Below, piece after piece: positions 10,513-17,635 of a DNA stretch of 64,000 nucleotides. The notes under the pieces are model-generated. The model saw only the letters and a list, made by a program, of their open reading frames with translations, ran no database searches and had not been told where the DNA came from. The position numbers and the translations under genes were made by a program. Source of the stretch: MWBF01 sp040772005 (GTDB lineage: Bacteria; Chloroflexota; Anaerolineae; CG2-30-64-16). The first letter of the stretch is position 1. Every line of letters starts with the position of its first letter. Location: NCBI GenBank assembly GCA_040772005.1, contig JAXGYZ010000007.1, forward strand, positions 62,001 to 126,000, read 5' to 3'.

Positions 10513-12258
10513 CTAGCCCTCTGCCACACGCCGCGCCAGGACCTCCAGCTTGCGCTCGGCCTCTTGCAGCGCCTCGGTCGTCGTGCCGAGCGTGGCCTGC
10601 TGCGTTTCCACGAAACGCGTATAAGGCGCCATCGCATCGCGGACGCGCGCGAGCGAGCGGCCCAGCTCGGTCTCGAACTGGCCGCTCAGCGCAGCGTTCA
10701 GCCGGCCGCGCAACTCATCGATCTTCTCCTGGAGGTCCAGCTTGGCGCGGCGGCGTTTGTTCGGAATGACGTAGAACCCGACCGCGGCCAGCGCGCCTGC
10801 GGCCAGGACGCCGGTGACATCCGCCAGCGCGGTCGCCAGCACCTTGACCAGCAGTGCACCGAGCCCGATCGCGCCGACCTCCACGATCGCGGTCTGCGCG
10901 ACCGCGCGCTGCACCGACTCGCCCAGCTCGCGCGCCTCGGCCTGGTGATCGTACGTCGCCACGACCTCGCGCGCGGAGCGCCCGACGGATTCCAGGAGCT
11001 GCTGGCGGTTGGACTCGAACGTGCCGCCGACCTGCCCGATAATCTGGCTGGAGTGCCGCGCGATGCGCTTGTTGAGATAGTCCATCACGCCCTGCCACTG
11101 GCGGTAGTCCTGGTCCACCAGCCAGTCGATCAGGTCGCGCGTGTGCGCCTCGACCTGGGCGGAGGTGTCGGCCACAACTTCGCGCTCGAACATGCCCCGC
11201 ACGCGGTCCGCGTTCACCAGGTCGAAGATGCGCTGGATGCGGATGGTCTCATCGAAGAAGTTATTGCCGCGCACCGACATGCCGTACAGCACGTTGTCCA
11301 CGTGGCTGAGGTGATACTTGAACTCGCGGCGCATGTCGCTCTCGTAGGCCGCGAGTTGCGCCTCGATGGTGCGGACGGTCGCCACGTCTTCCTTGAGCAG
11401 GGTACGCCGCGCCTCCGCGATGTCCAGGTAGCGCTGCACGAGCCGCTGCGCCACGCCGAGTGGGTTGGCCAGCTTCAGCCGCAGCCGCTCTTTCTCGTCG
11501 AGCGTCCTGAGGATATAGCTTTCCAGCGGCTCGAACTGGCTGGCACGCCAGAGCCGGGTGCGCTCGTCGGCGTCGATGCTTTCCTTGGCCTGCCGCGCCT
11601 GGCGGGCTGACACTGCAAACACGGTCGGGATGCGGCCCAGCAGCTTGCGCGCGTTTTCCGTCACGAACTGGACGATGTGCTCGACCTCAGCCCGGCCTTC
11701 CAGGATGTCGATCTTGTTGACGACGAAGACAACCTTCTTGCCCCACTCGCGGATGCGCTCGATAAACGCGCGCTCGCTCTCGCTGAAGGGCCGGTCCGCG
11801 GAAGTGACGAACAGGACCAGGTCGGCGCGGGGCACGAAATCCTCGGTGATCTCCTGGTGGCGGCGGATGATCGCATTGGTGCCCGGCGTATCCACGATGT
11901 TGATGTCGCGCAGCCACTCGACCGGGTAGGTTGCCACCATGACATCCCGATCGGTTTCGACGTGCTCCGCTTCGTCGCCGTACTTGAGGATGTGGATGGC
12001 CGCGGTCGTCGGCGTGACGCCTTCGACCAGGAACCGCTGGCCCAACAGCGCGTTGATGAACGCGGACTTGCCGCTGTTGAACTCGCCCACGATGACCAGC
12101 AGGAACAGTTCGTCGAGCTGTAACAGGGCGCGGTCGAGCAGCGCGAGGTCCTCGCTTGAAGCATCCAGATGGGTCAGCGGCCCGCGCAGCAGCGTCAACT
12201 GCTGCCGTTCTTCCTTGAGCAGGGCCGCTTCTTCGTTCGTCAGAAATCGCTTCAGCAT
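10513..12258 (-). CDS. Bacterial dynamin-like GTPase
   Basis: A 581-residue dynamin-family protein, predicted to bind GTP and remodel or protect membranes. G1 is GEFNSGKS (58-65), the G2 threonines are in TPTT (82-85), G3 is DTPG (123-126) and G4 is NKID (181-184). After a long helical stalk region, residues of about 450-500 form a hydrophobic hairpin (AIGLGALLVKVL, GVLAAGALAAVGFYV) followed by NKRRR, probably the membrane insertion paddle, then a C-terminal coiled helix. It lies 24 bp downstream of the CapA-like lipoprotein gene on the same strand. Dynamin-like proteins can take part in phage defence, but nothing here shows that role specifically. Confidence 0.85.
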   Translation of the reverse strand: MLKRFLTNEEAALLKEERQQLTLLRGPLTHLDASSEDLALLDRALLQLDELFLLVIVGEFNSGKSAFINALLGQRFLVEGVTPTTAAIHILKYGDEAEHVETDRDVMVATYPVEWLRDINIVDTPGTNAIIRRHQEITEDFVPRADLVLFVTSADRPFSESERAFIERIREWGKKVVFVVNKIDILEGRAEVEHIVQFVTENARKLLGRIPTVFAVSARQARQAKESIDADERTRLWRASQFEPLESYILRTLDEKERLRLKLANPLGVAQRLVQRYLDIAEARRTLLKEDVATVRTIEAQLAAYESDMRREFKYHLSHVDNVLYGMSVRGNNFFDETIRIQRIFDLVNADRVRGMFEREVVADTSAQVEAHTRDLIDWLVDQDYRQWQGVMDYLNKRIARHSSQIIGQVGGTFESNRQQLLESVGRSAREVVATYDHQAEARELGESVQRAVAQTAIVEVGAIGLGALLVKVLATALADVTGVLAAGALAAVGFYVIPNKRRRAKLDLQEKIDELRGRLNAALSGQFETELGRSLARVRDAMAPYTRFVETQQATLGTTTEALQEAERKLEVLARRVAEG

Positions 12259-12282
12259 CTTGCCACTTTCATCTGGCTAATA

Positions 12283-14079
12283 CTACCATCGACTCACATC
12301 GAACACGATCTTCAGCACCTGGATGCGTTCTTCGGGCGTGGCCCAGCGCAACTGGAAGTTGTCCTGGATCACCGTAACGAGCAACTCGGTATTGATCAAC
12401 TTGCCGTCGTAGATGGTATGGCGTGCGACCAAGCCGGTGCGGGTCGGCCAGCTCCACGTCTGGTCGAAATAAAGGTTGCCCAGGCCGTAGAGGATCAGCT
12501 TATCGTTGCGCAACTCCACCGCTTGCGGCGTATGCGCCATGACGCCGGTGACCACATCCGCGCCCGCATCGCTCATGGAGCGGAAATCATCTTCCTGCTT
12601 CGGGATAGGCTGGTACTGGTAGTCGCCCGCGTCGTTGAACTCGGTGTGCTGAACCTCTGCGAAGACCAGGTCCACCTTGGGCTTGAGCGCTGCGATGTCG
12701 GCATCCATCTGCTCAAGTACGAAGCGCGCGGAGCCGGGGTAATCCGGACCGGCCCACGCGCTCACCTGTTCACCGGTGCCGGCACGATACCACTCCGGGC
12801 CCCACTCGTTTGCGCCGAGGAAGCCGAGCCGGTTGCCGTTGTGGTCCAGGATGAGCGGCTTGCGTGCATCCTGGTCATTTGCGCCCCCGCCATAGACCGG
12901 TATCTGTTTGCTCTTGTAGAACTCGAGCGACCACAGGGCATTCGAGTAGCCGAAGTCGTTCCAGTGATTGCCGGTCAGCCCGATGGCGTCCACCCCTGAT
13001 AGCTCCAGGTTCAGGAAGTAGCCCGGCCTTGAGCAGAGGATGAGATTGTTCAGACTGTTATCGGCCTGGCAATCTTCCACGAAGGGGATTTCGTTGCTGA
13101 TGATGGTGATATCGGCTGCGGCCAGCTCAGGTCCCACCAGGCGCGCGAGGAAGCCGTCGTCGCCGGAGCGGTCTGTAGCCACCGCCGAGTTGCGCGCCAT
13201 CGCCGTGACGCCCGTCATCACCAGCACGGTCAGCTTGCCGGGGTCACGGTTCGTGACCGGCAGTCCCGCGGCCTCGAGCTTGCCGAGCGTCTCACGGCCG
13301 CGATCGGTCAGGGGTGCGAGATAAGCGCGCGACACCAGGGGCCAGGCCGTCACGTCGAAGCGATTGTCCGTCGGCCAGGCGCCGTCCAGCTTGACGGTTC
13401 GAAGTCTCACAGTCAGGCTCTCAAACGGCACGATGGCGAAGCCCATCGGGTCGCCCCACAGGGCCTCGGTCAGTGCGCCGGCAGCTTGCGGCTTGACCGC
13501 TGCGCCCGGTGTGCCCAGCAACGCGGTCAGGTCAGGCAGGATGTCCTCCGGGACGTAGATGCTGGTGTAGTTGGGCGAGGCGACCTCGCCCGTCCAGACG
13601 CCTTTCAGTTCGTCCAGCGTCGTGCCGTCGAGCACGGACGACATGCGGTCCACCGGCACAAATACGCGCTCCCATGCCACGATGCTATCCGGGCCGGACT
13701 GGGCGGTCAGGCGCAGGTCGGCCTCTGCCGTGACTGTTTCAGTCGGGTCGCTGCCCGTCAGCACGGCCAGCACCCGCTCGCCGGCCTGCGGCGGCAGGCT
13801 CGCCTCGACTTCGAGGCCCAGCGCGCCGCGGGATGGCTTGGGCTGCGGAGTGACCGTTGGCGCGGCTGTCGCCGGCGGCTCCGTCGCCGCAGGCGGGGTA
13901 TCGGTTGGCGCCAGTGTCGCCGCGGTTTCCTGCGCGACCGTTGTCAGCGGCTCAGGGGTGACGCGGATGACAGGCGTGGCAACGGGCGATGCGTCCGGCA
14001 CGGCAGTCCCGCCGCAGCCGGCGACCAGAATAATGACTGACAGTGCAACAAAGACACGCAAGCGAAAAGATCGAGGCAC
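12283..14079 (-). CDS. CapA-family (poly-gamma-glutamate capsule-type) lipoprotein
   Basis: A 598-residue secreted protein. From GTG 14079 the N-terminus has basic residues, a hydrophobic stretch and lipobox LVAGC with Cys22, then a Thr/Pro/Ala-rich linker. The C-terminal half carries the metallophosphatase-like CapA fold: TIISNEIPFVEDC, GLTGNHWNDFGY, FLGANEWGPEW, VFAEVQHTEFND, DVVTGVMAHTPQAVE and YGLGNLYFDQTW. GTG 14079 is supported by GGAGG eight bases upstream; the open frame extends another 23 codons but overlaps the promoter (14125-14133). The family name comes from capsule synthesis, but the real substrate of such proteins is often unknown. Confidence 0.8.
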   Translation of the reverse strand: MPRSFRLRVFVALSVIILVAGCGGTAVPDASPVATPVIRVTPEPLTTVAQETAATLAPTDTPPAATEPPATAAPTVTPQPKPSRGALGLEVEASLPPQAGERVLAVLTGSDPTETVTAEADLRLTAQSGPDSIVAWERVFVPVDRMSSVLDGTTLDELKGVWTGEVASPNYTSIYVPEDILPDLTALLGTPGAAVKPQAAGALTEALWGDPMGFAIVPFESLTVRLRTVKLDGAWPTDNRFDVTAWPLVSRAYLAPLTDRGRETLGKLEAAGLPVTNRDPGKLTVLVMTGVTAMARNSAVATDRSGDDGFLARLVGPELAAADITIISNEIPFVEDCQADNSLNNLILCSRPGYFLNLELSGVDAIGLTGNHWNDFGYSNALWSLEFYKSKQIPVYGGGANDQDARKPLILDHNGNRLGFLGANEWGPEWYRAGTGEQVSAWAGPDYPGSARFVLEQMDADIAALKPKVDLVFAEVQHTEFNDAGDYQYQPIPKQEDDFRSMSDAGADVVTGVMAHTPQAVELRNDKLILYGLGNLYFDQTWSWPTRTGLVARHTIYDGKLINTELLVTVIQDNFQLRWATPEERIQVLKIVFDVSRW

Positions 14080-14124
14080 CTTGACTTCCTCCGTCAGACA
14101 GGCATCGACGCACAGATAAAGCAC

Positions 14125-14133
14125 ATTATAGCA
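14125..14133 (-). promoter_or_regulatory. Extended -10 promoter of the capA-like gene
   Basis: Minus strand TGCTATAAT (extended -10, TGn-TATAAT; 14133-14125) overlaps the stop codon of the upstream YigZ-family gene and lies 45 bp before the GTG start. No good -35 is seen. Confidence 0.55.
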
Positions 14134-14731
14134 CAACCTCGATTTCACCGTGGCTCAGGTCGACCAGGGCCGCGGCCAGGGCTTCGGCGCGTTCCTCTGG
14201 CAGGGTGATTTCCCAGGTCACGTCAGCGGCGAAGTCCTGGTTGGTCAGCCGCGCCTCATAATCGGGGAGCAGCCGTGCGACCGGCTTCACCCAGTTGTAC
14301 GGCCCGGAGGCGAGGAACGTGCGCAACGCCACCTTTTCCTTCACCGGCAGCTCGGCCAGCACGGCCTTGACGCCGCCGCTGTAGGCGCGCACCAGCCCAC
14401 CTGTGCCCAGCTTGATGCCGCCGAAGTAGCGCGTCACGACGACCGCGAGATCGCCGATGCCGCTGCCCAGTACGACAGCCAGCATGGGGCGGCCCGCCGT
14501 GCCGGAGGGCTCACCGTCGTCGCTCATGCCGATCTGCGCGGTGGAGCCGGGCGGTCCGGCCACGAAGGCGTAGCAGTTGTGGCTGGCGTCGGCAAACTCC
14601 GCGCGCATTTCAGCGATGAAGGCGCGGGCCTCCTCGACCGTGGCGACCGGCGCAGCAGTGCTGATGAAGCGCGAACGGTTGATGACTTCCTCGACGCGGT
14701 GGCGGGCGGCGGGAACAGGGTAGCGTGACAT
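14126..14731 (-). CDS. YigZ/IMPACT-family protein
   Basis: A 201-residue protein of the YigZ (IMPACT, UPF0029) family; bacterial members have been linked to translation or proline-peptide handling without a settled function. The N-terminal domain has the characteristic RSRFISTAAPV, ASHNCYAFV, GMSDDGEPSGTAGRPML and VVVTRYFGGIKLGTGGLVRAY. The C-terminal domain (about 130-201) is the small DUF1949-like alpha/beta unit. ATG 14731 is chosen because upstream codons are repeat-derived and because the promoter at 14738-14767 puts the transcription start on this A, giving a leaderless mRNA. Confidence 0.9.
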   Translation of the reverse strand: MSRYPVPAARHRVEEVINRSRFISTAAPVATVEEARAFIAEMRAEFADASHNCYAFVAGPPGSTAQIGMSDDGEPSGTAGRPMLAVVLGSGIGDLAVVVTRYFGGIKLGTGGLVRAYSGGVKAVLAELPVKEKVALRTFLASGPYNWVKPVARLLPDYEARLTNQDFAADVTWEITLPEERAEALAAALVDLSHGEIEVVL

Positions 14732-14737
14732 TCCGAC

Positions 14738-14767
14738 AGTATACGTGAAGAGGTGAAGAGGTGACAA
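14738..14767 (-). promoter_or_regulatory. Promoter of the YigZ-family gene, partly built from a tandem repeat
   Basis: Minus strand TTGTCA (14767-14762), 18-bp spacer, TATACT (14743-14738). The start is predicted at 14731, the A of ATG. The -35 and spacer lie inside the 8-bp tandem repeat at 14744-14785. Confidence 0.6.
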
Positions 14768-14785
14768 GGTGACGGGGTGAAGATG
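14744..14785. repeat. 8-bp tandem repeat array GGTGANNN, copy a
   Basis: About five units of GGTGAAGA/GGTGACAA/GGTGACGG in a row. The same family recurs at 14958-15003 and as an inverted pair at 54852-54892/54962-55017. Confidence 0.65.
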
Positions 14786-14957
14786 CAGGGCGAAATCATG
14801 TTGCACTCGTGCCTTCTGCCTGGCAGTTGAAACTGCGGCTACCACTGCAAAACCGACCTGCGTCGGTTAGTTCCAGTCTGCGTAGGCAGACTTCGCAACG
14901 GTAGCCGCAACTTCAGTTGCCAGGCGGGTTCACCTGGCGCACTATGAAACCACCCTG
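14786..14957 (-). repeat. 172-bp palindromic element, copy 2 (inverted relative to copy 1)
   Basis: Reverse-complement near-identical copy of 5025-5197, differing at scattered positions only. It is embedded between two 8-bp tandem repeat arrays. The homology edges (CAGGGCGAAAT and CCACCCTG) are sharp, as expected of a discrete mobile or recombining unit. Confidence 0.85.
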
Positions 14958-15064
14958 GTGAAGAGGTGAACAGGTGAACAGGTGAACAGGTGACAGAGTG
15001 AACAGTCGCAGGCATCCTGAGCGGAGGGCGGCGGGTCGTTTCGCCGCACGCAGTCGAAGGATGC
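14958..15064. repeat. 8-bp tandem repeat array copy b, followed by a GCATCCT/AGGATGC inverted repeat
   Basis: GGTGAACA units (14958-15003) are followed by GCATCCT (15012-15018) and AGGATGC (15058-15064) enclosing a GGCG/CGCC stem. Together with copies a and 2 this makes 14732-15103 a gene-free repeat cluster of about 370 bp, ending at the saccharopine-dehydrogenase promoter. Confidence 0.6.
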
Positions 15065-15103
15065 GGCCCTGCACCCGCCGATTATCTCGTGTGCAGATAT
15101 CGT

Positions 15104-15132
15104 TTGACACCCCGCAACCGCTCCTCTATACT
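15104..15132 (+). promoter_or_regulatory. Promoter of the saccharopine-dehydrogenase-like/nagA-like pair
   Basis: Perfect TTGACA (15104-15109), 17-bp spacer and TATACT (15127-15132), 32 bp before the ATG. AGGAGATA is the ribosome-binding site. Confidence 0.82.
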
Positions 15133-15164
15133 GACGCACCAGTGCAACAGGAGATAGATGCCAC

Positions 15165-16301
15165 ATGAAGAAAGTCGTTGTCCTCGGCGCGGGCATGGTC
15201 GGCAGCGCAATCGCGGCCGATCTCAGCCGTGAGTGCGCGGTCACCTCGGTCGATGCGGATGCGATCCGGCTGGAACGTCTGGCCGCTCAGCATCCGATTG
15301 CCATGCGTGTGGCGGACCTGCGCGATCCTGCCGCGGTGCGCGGCGCGGTGGCGGGCGCCGACCTCGCAGTCGGCGCAGTGCCCGGCTACATGGGATTCGC
15401 GACGCTGCGCGCGGTCATCGAGGCCGGGGTCAATGCCGTCGATATCTCCTTCTTCCCGGAGGACCCGTTCGAACTCGACGCGCTGGCGCAGGCTCAGGGC
15501 GTCACGGCCGTGGTGGATGCGGGGGTGGCGCCGGGCCTCAGCAACCTGGTGATAGGCTACGAAGCCGACAGGTTAGCGGCAGAGGGTCTCACGGTGGACT
15601 CGTTTCGCTGTCTGGTCGGGGGGCTGCCGGTGCAGCGGACCTGGCCGTGGCAGTACAAGGCGCCGTTCTCGCTGGTGGATGTGCTGGAGGAATACACCCG
15701 GCCCGCGCGGCTGGTGGAGCAGGGGGCGGTCGTCACCCGGCCAGCGCTCTCCGACCCGGAGCTGGTCGAGATCGAGCCAATCGGCACCCTCGAAGCGTTC
15801 AATACCGACGGACTGCGCACCCTGCTCCGGACGATGAACGTGCCGAATATGGCCGAGAAGACGCTGCGCTATCCGGGCCACATCGAATATGTGCGCGTGC
15901 TGCGCGACAGCGGGTTTCTCGACACGACGCCGGTGCAGGTCGGCGGCGCGGCGGTCCGGCCTCTCGACGTGGCAGCCGCTATGCTGTCCGGGCAGTGGAG
16001 GCTCGCGCCGGGCGAGCCGGAGTTCACGACGCTGGAGGCCACCGTCACTGCGCACGGTGGCGGGGCAGAGCGGGCCGTCGTCTGCCGGCTGTTCGACCGC
16101 ACCGATGCGTCGGGTGTGTCCTCGATGGCTCGCACGACCGGCTACACCTGCACGGCCATCGCGCGGCTGGTGCTGGCGGGCGCGTTCCGGCTGCAGGGCA
16201 TCTGTCCGCCGGAGTACGTGGGGGCCGTGCCCGGCTGCTTCGACCGTGTGCTGGCCGACCTGGCCGCGCGCGGCGTGGTATTGCACCGGGAAGAGCGGTA
16301 G
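15165..16301 (+). CDS. Saccharopine dehydrogenase family oxidoreductase
   Basis: A 378-residue Rossmann-fold enzyme of the saccharopine/lysine (6-) dehydrogenase family, NAD(P)-dependent and acting on an amino-acid-derived C-N bond. The N-terminal nucleotide-binding motif is VVVLGAGMVGS (G8-x-G10-x-x-G13), with Asp in SVDAD at the end of beta-2. The dehydrogenase core has DISFFPEDPFELD, VVDAGVAPGLSNLV and a C-terminal catalytic/dimerisation region with TLRYPGHIEYV. The length matches L-lysine dehydrogenase-like members rather than eukaryotic bifunctional enzymes. It has a strong promoter and is followed after 6 bp by a nagA-like gene, so the two form an operon. The substrate is not determined; carboxynorspermidine or lysine-related compounds are possible. 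Confidence 0.85.
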   Translation: MKKVVVLGAGMVGSAIAADLSRECAVTSVDADAIRLERLAAQHPIAMRVADLRDPAAVRGAVAGADLAVGAVPGYMGFATLRAVIEAGVNAVDISFFPEDPFELDALAQAQGVTAVVDAGVAPGLSNLVIGYEADRLAAEGLTVDSFRCLVGGLPVQRTWPWQYKAPFSLVDVLEEYTRPARLVEQGAVVTRPALSDPELVEIEPIGTLEAFNTDGLRTLLRTMNVPNMAEKTLRYPGHIEYVRVLRDSGFLDTTPVQVGGAAVRPLDVAAAMLSGQWRLAPGEPEFTTLEATVTAHGGGAERAVVCRLFDRTDASGVSSMARTTGYTCTAIARLVLAGAFRLQGICPPEYVGAVPGCFDRVLADLAARGVVLHREER

Positions 16302-16307
16302 AGCGAT

Positions 16308-17528
16308 ATGAGCAGACCGCCACACTCGCGAACGCAAGCGCCCAGTGCCGCCCGCCTGGCCCTCACGAACGGACGCCTCGTGCTGCCCGACCGCATCGCG
16401 GAGGGCCAGGCGCTGGTCGTCGATCTGGCCGGGCCGTCTGCCGGTCGCATCGCGGGCCTGGCCGCGCCGGCGGAGCTCGGCTCCGAAACCGCTATCGTCG
16501 ATGTCGCGGGCCGTATCGTCATCCCGGGGCTGGTGGATATTCACACGCACGGCGGACAGGGCCATACCTTCAACGAGCCGACCGAGGAGGCATTTGGGCG
16601 CATCCTGGCGATGAACGCCCGCGCGGGCGTGACGGCGGTCGTCGGCACGCTGGGTAGCGTCGGCATCGCGGATGCGGTCGCCTGCCTGGACTTTGGCCGG
16701 CGGTGGCAGATCGCGAGACCTGGCTGCGCGCGCCTCATCGGCATGTACCTGGAAAGCCCCTACATTTCGCCGTCGCAGGCGGGCGCGCTGGACCCGGCCG
16801 CCATCCGCCGTGCGGATGACGGGAGCGTGGAGCCGCTCTTTGCGTACACGGATATCCTGCGCATCTTCATGTTGGCGCCGGAGACACCCGGCGCGCTCGC
16901 CCTGGTGGAACGCATGGCCGGGCAGGGTGTCGTTGTGGCCGCCGGTCACACGGCAGCCAAAGAGGAACAGATTGTAGCCGCCATCGACCGCGGCCTCAGC
17001 CACGTCACGCACATTTGGAGCGCCATGTCGATGACCGTGCGCGAGGGCCCCTGGCGCAAGCCGGGCCTCGTAGAGACCGCGCTGGTGGATGGGCGGCTCA
17101 CCGTCGAAATGATCGCAGACAATCGCCACCTGCCGGCCACGCTCATGCGCCTGGCAACCCGCTGCATTCCGGCGGACCGGCTGTGTGCCGTATCGGATGC
17201 CACGACCGGCGCGGGGCTGCCCGAAGGCACGCGGCTGGCGCTCGGCCCTGTGGCCTTCGAAGTGCGCGACGGAGTGGGCATGCTGCTCGACGGCACCGCG
17301 TTTGCCGGCAGCACCACGCTCCTGGGCCAGATGCTGCCCATCCTGCAGGATGTCGTGGGCCTGTCCCTCATCGAGGCCGTGACTGCGTGCAGCCTGACGC
17401 CGGCGCGCGTCGCGGGCTGGGCCGACCGGATCGGCAGCCTGGCGCCGGGCAAGCTGGCGGATCTCGTCGTGCTCGACGATGACCTTGCGCCCTGGCGCGT
17501 GATGCTCGGCGGGCAGTGGCTTACGTAA
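16308..17528 (+). CDS. nagA: N-acetylglucosamine-6-phosphate deacetylase-like amidohydrolase
   Basis: A 406-residue amidohydrolase-superfamily enzyme closest in layout to NagA, which deacetylates GlcNAc-6-P. Metal and catalytic positions are kept: H79-T-H81 in DIHTHGG, Glu149 in YLESP, His214 in AAGHT, His235 in VTHIW and Asp297 in SDATTGAG. The substrate-contacting stretch after His235, normally FNAM, reads WSAM, so the natural substrate may differ. It ends with a typical GSLAPGKLADLVVLD. It is translated six bases after the preceding gene and is followed by a strong terminator at 17551-17588. Confidence 0.82.
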   Translation: MSRPPHSRTQAPSAARLALTNGRLVLPDRIAEGQALVVDLAGPSAGRIAGLAAPAELGSETAIVDVAGRIVIPGLVDIHTHGGQGHTFNEPTEEAFGRILAMNARAGVTAVVGTLGSVGIADAVACLDFGRRWQIARPGCARLIGMYLESPYISPSQAGALDPAAIRRADDGSVEPLFAYTDILRIFMLAPETPGALALVERMAGQGVVVAAGHTAAKEEQIVAAIDRGLSHVTHIWSAMSMTVREGPWRKPGLVETALVDGRLTVEMIADNRHLPATLMRLATRCIPADRLCAVSDATTGAGLPEGTRLALGPVAFEVRDGVGMLLDGTAFAGSTTLLGQMLPILQDVVGLSLIEAVTACSLTPARVAGWADRIGSLAPGKLADLVVLDDDLAPWRVMLGGQWLT

Positions 17529-17550
17529 CCCCGACTCATGGGTCCAGCAG

Positions 17551-17588
17551 GGAACTTCAGATAGCCAATATCTGGAGTTCCTTTTTTG
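17551..17588 (+). terminator. Rho-independent terminator after the nagA-like gene
   Basis: Stem GGAACTtCAGATA / TATCTGgAGTTCC with a GCCAA loop, followed by TTTTTT at 17582-17587. Confidence 0.9.
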
Positions 17589-17635
17589 TCCGGCCTGTGG
17601 GATACTAAGAACCAAATCTCTGTACGGGATCATTC

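Noticed and set aside
14744..15003. CRISPR-like array
   Set aside because: Units are 8 bp with no spacers and no cas genes nearby; this is simple tandem repetition.
15573..17633. Very long minus-strand open frame opposite the dehydrogenase and nagA-like genes
   Set aside because: Antisense shadow of two genes with intact motifs, their own promoter and a terminator; the translation is repetitive Arg/Gly/Ala/His.
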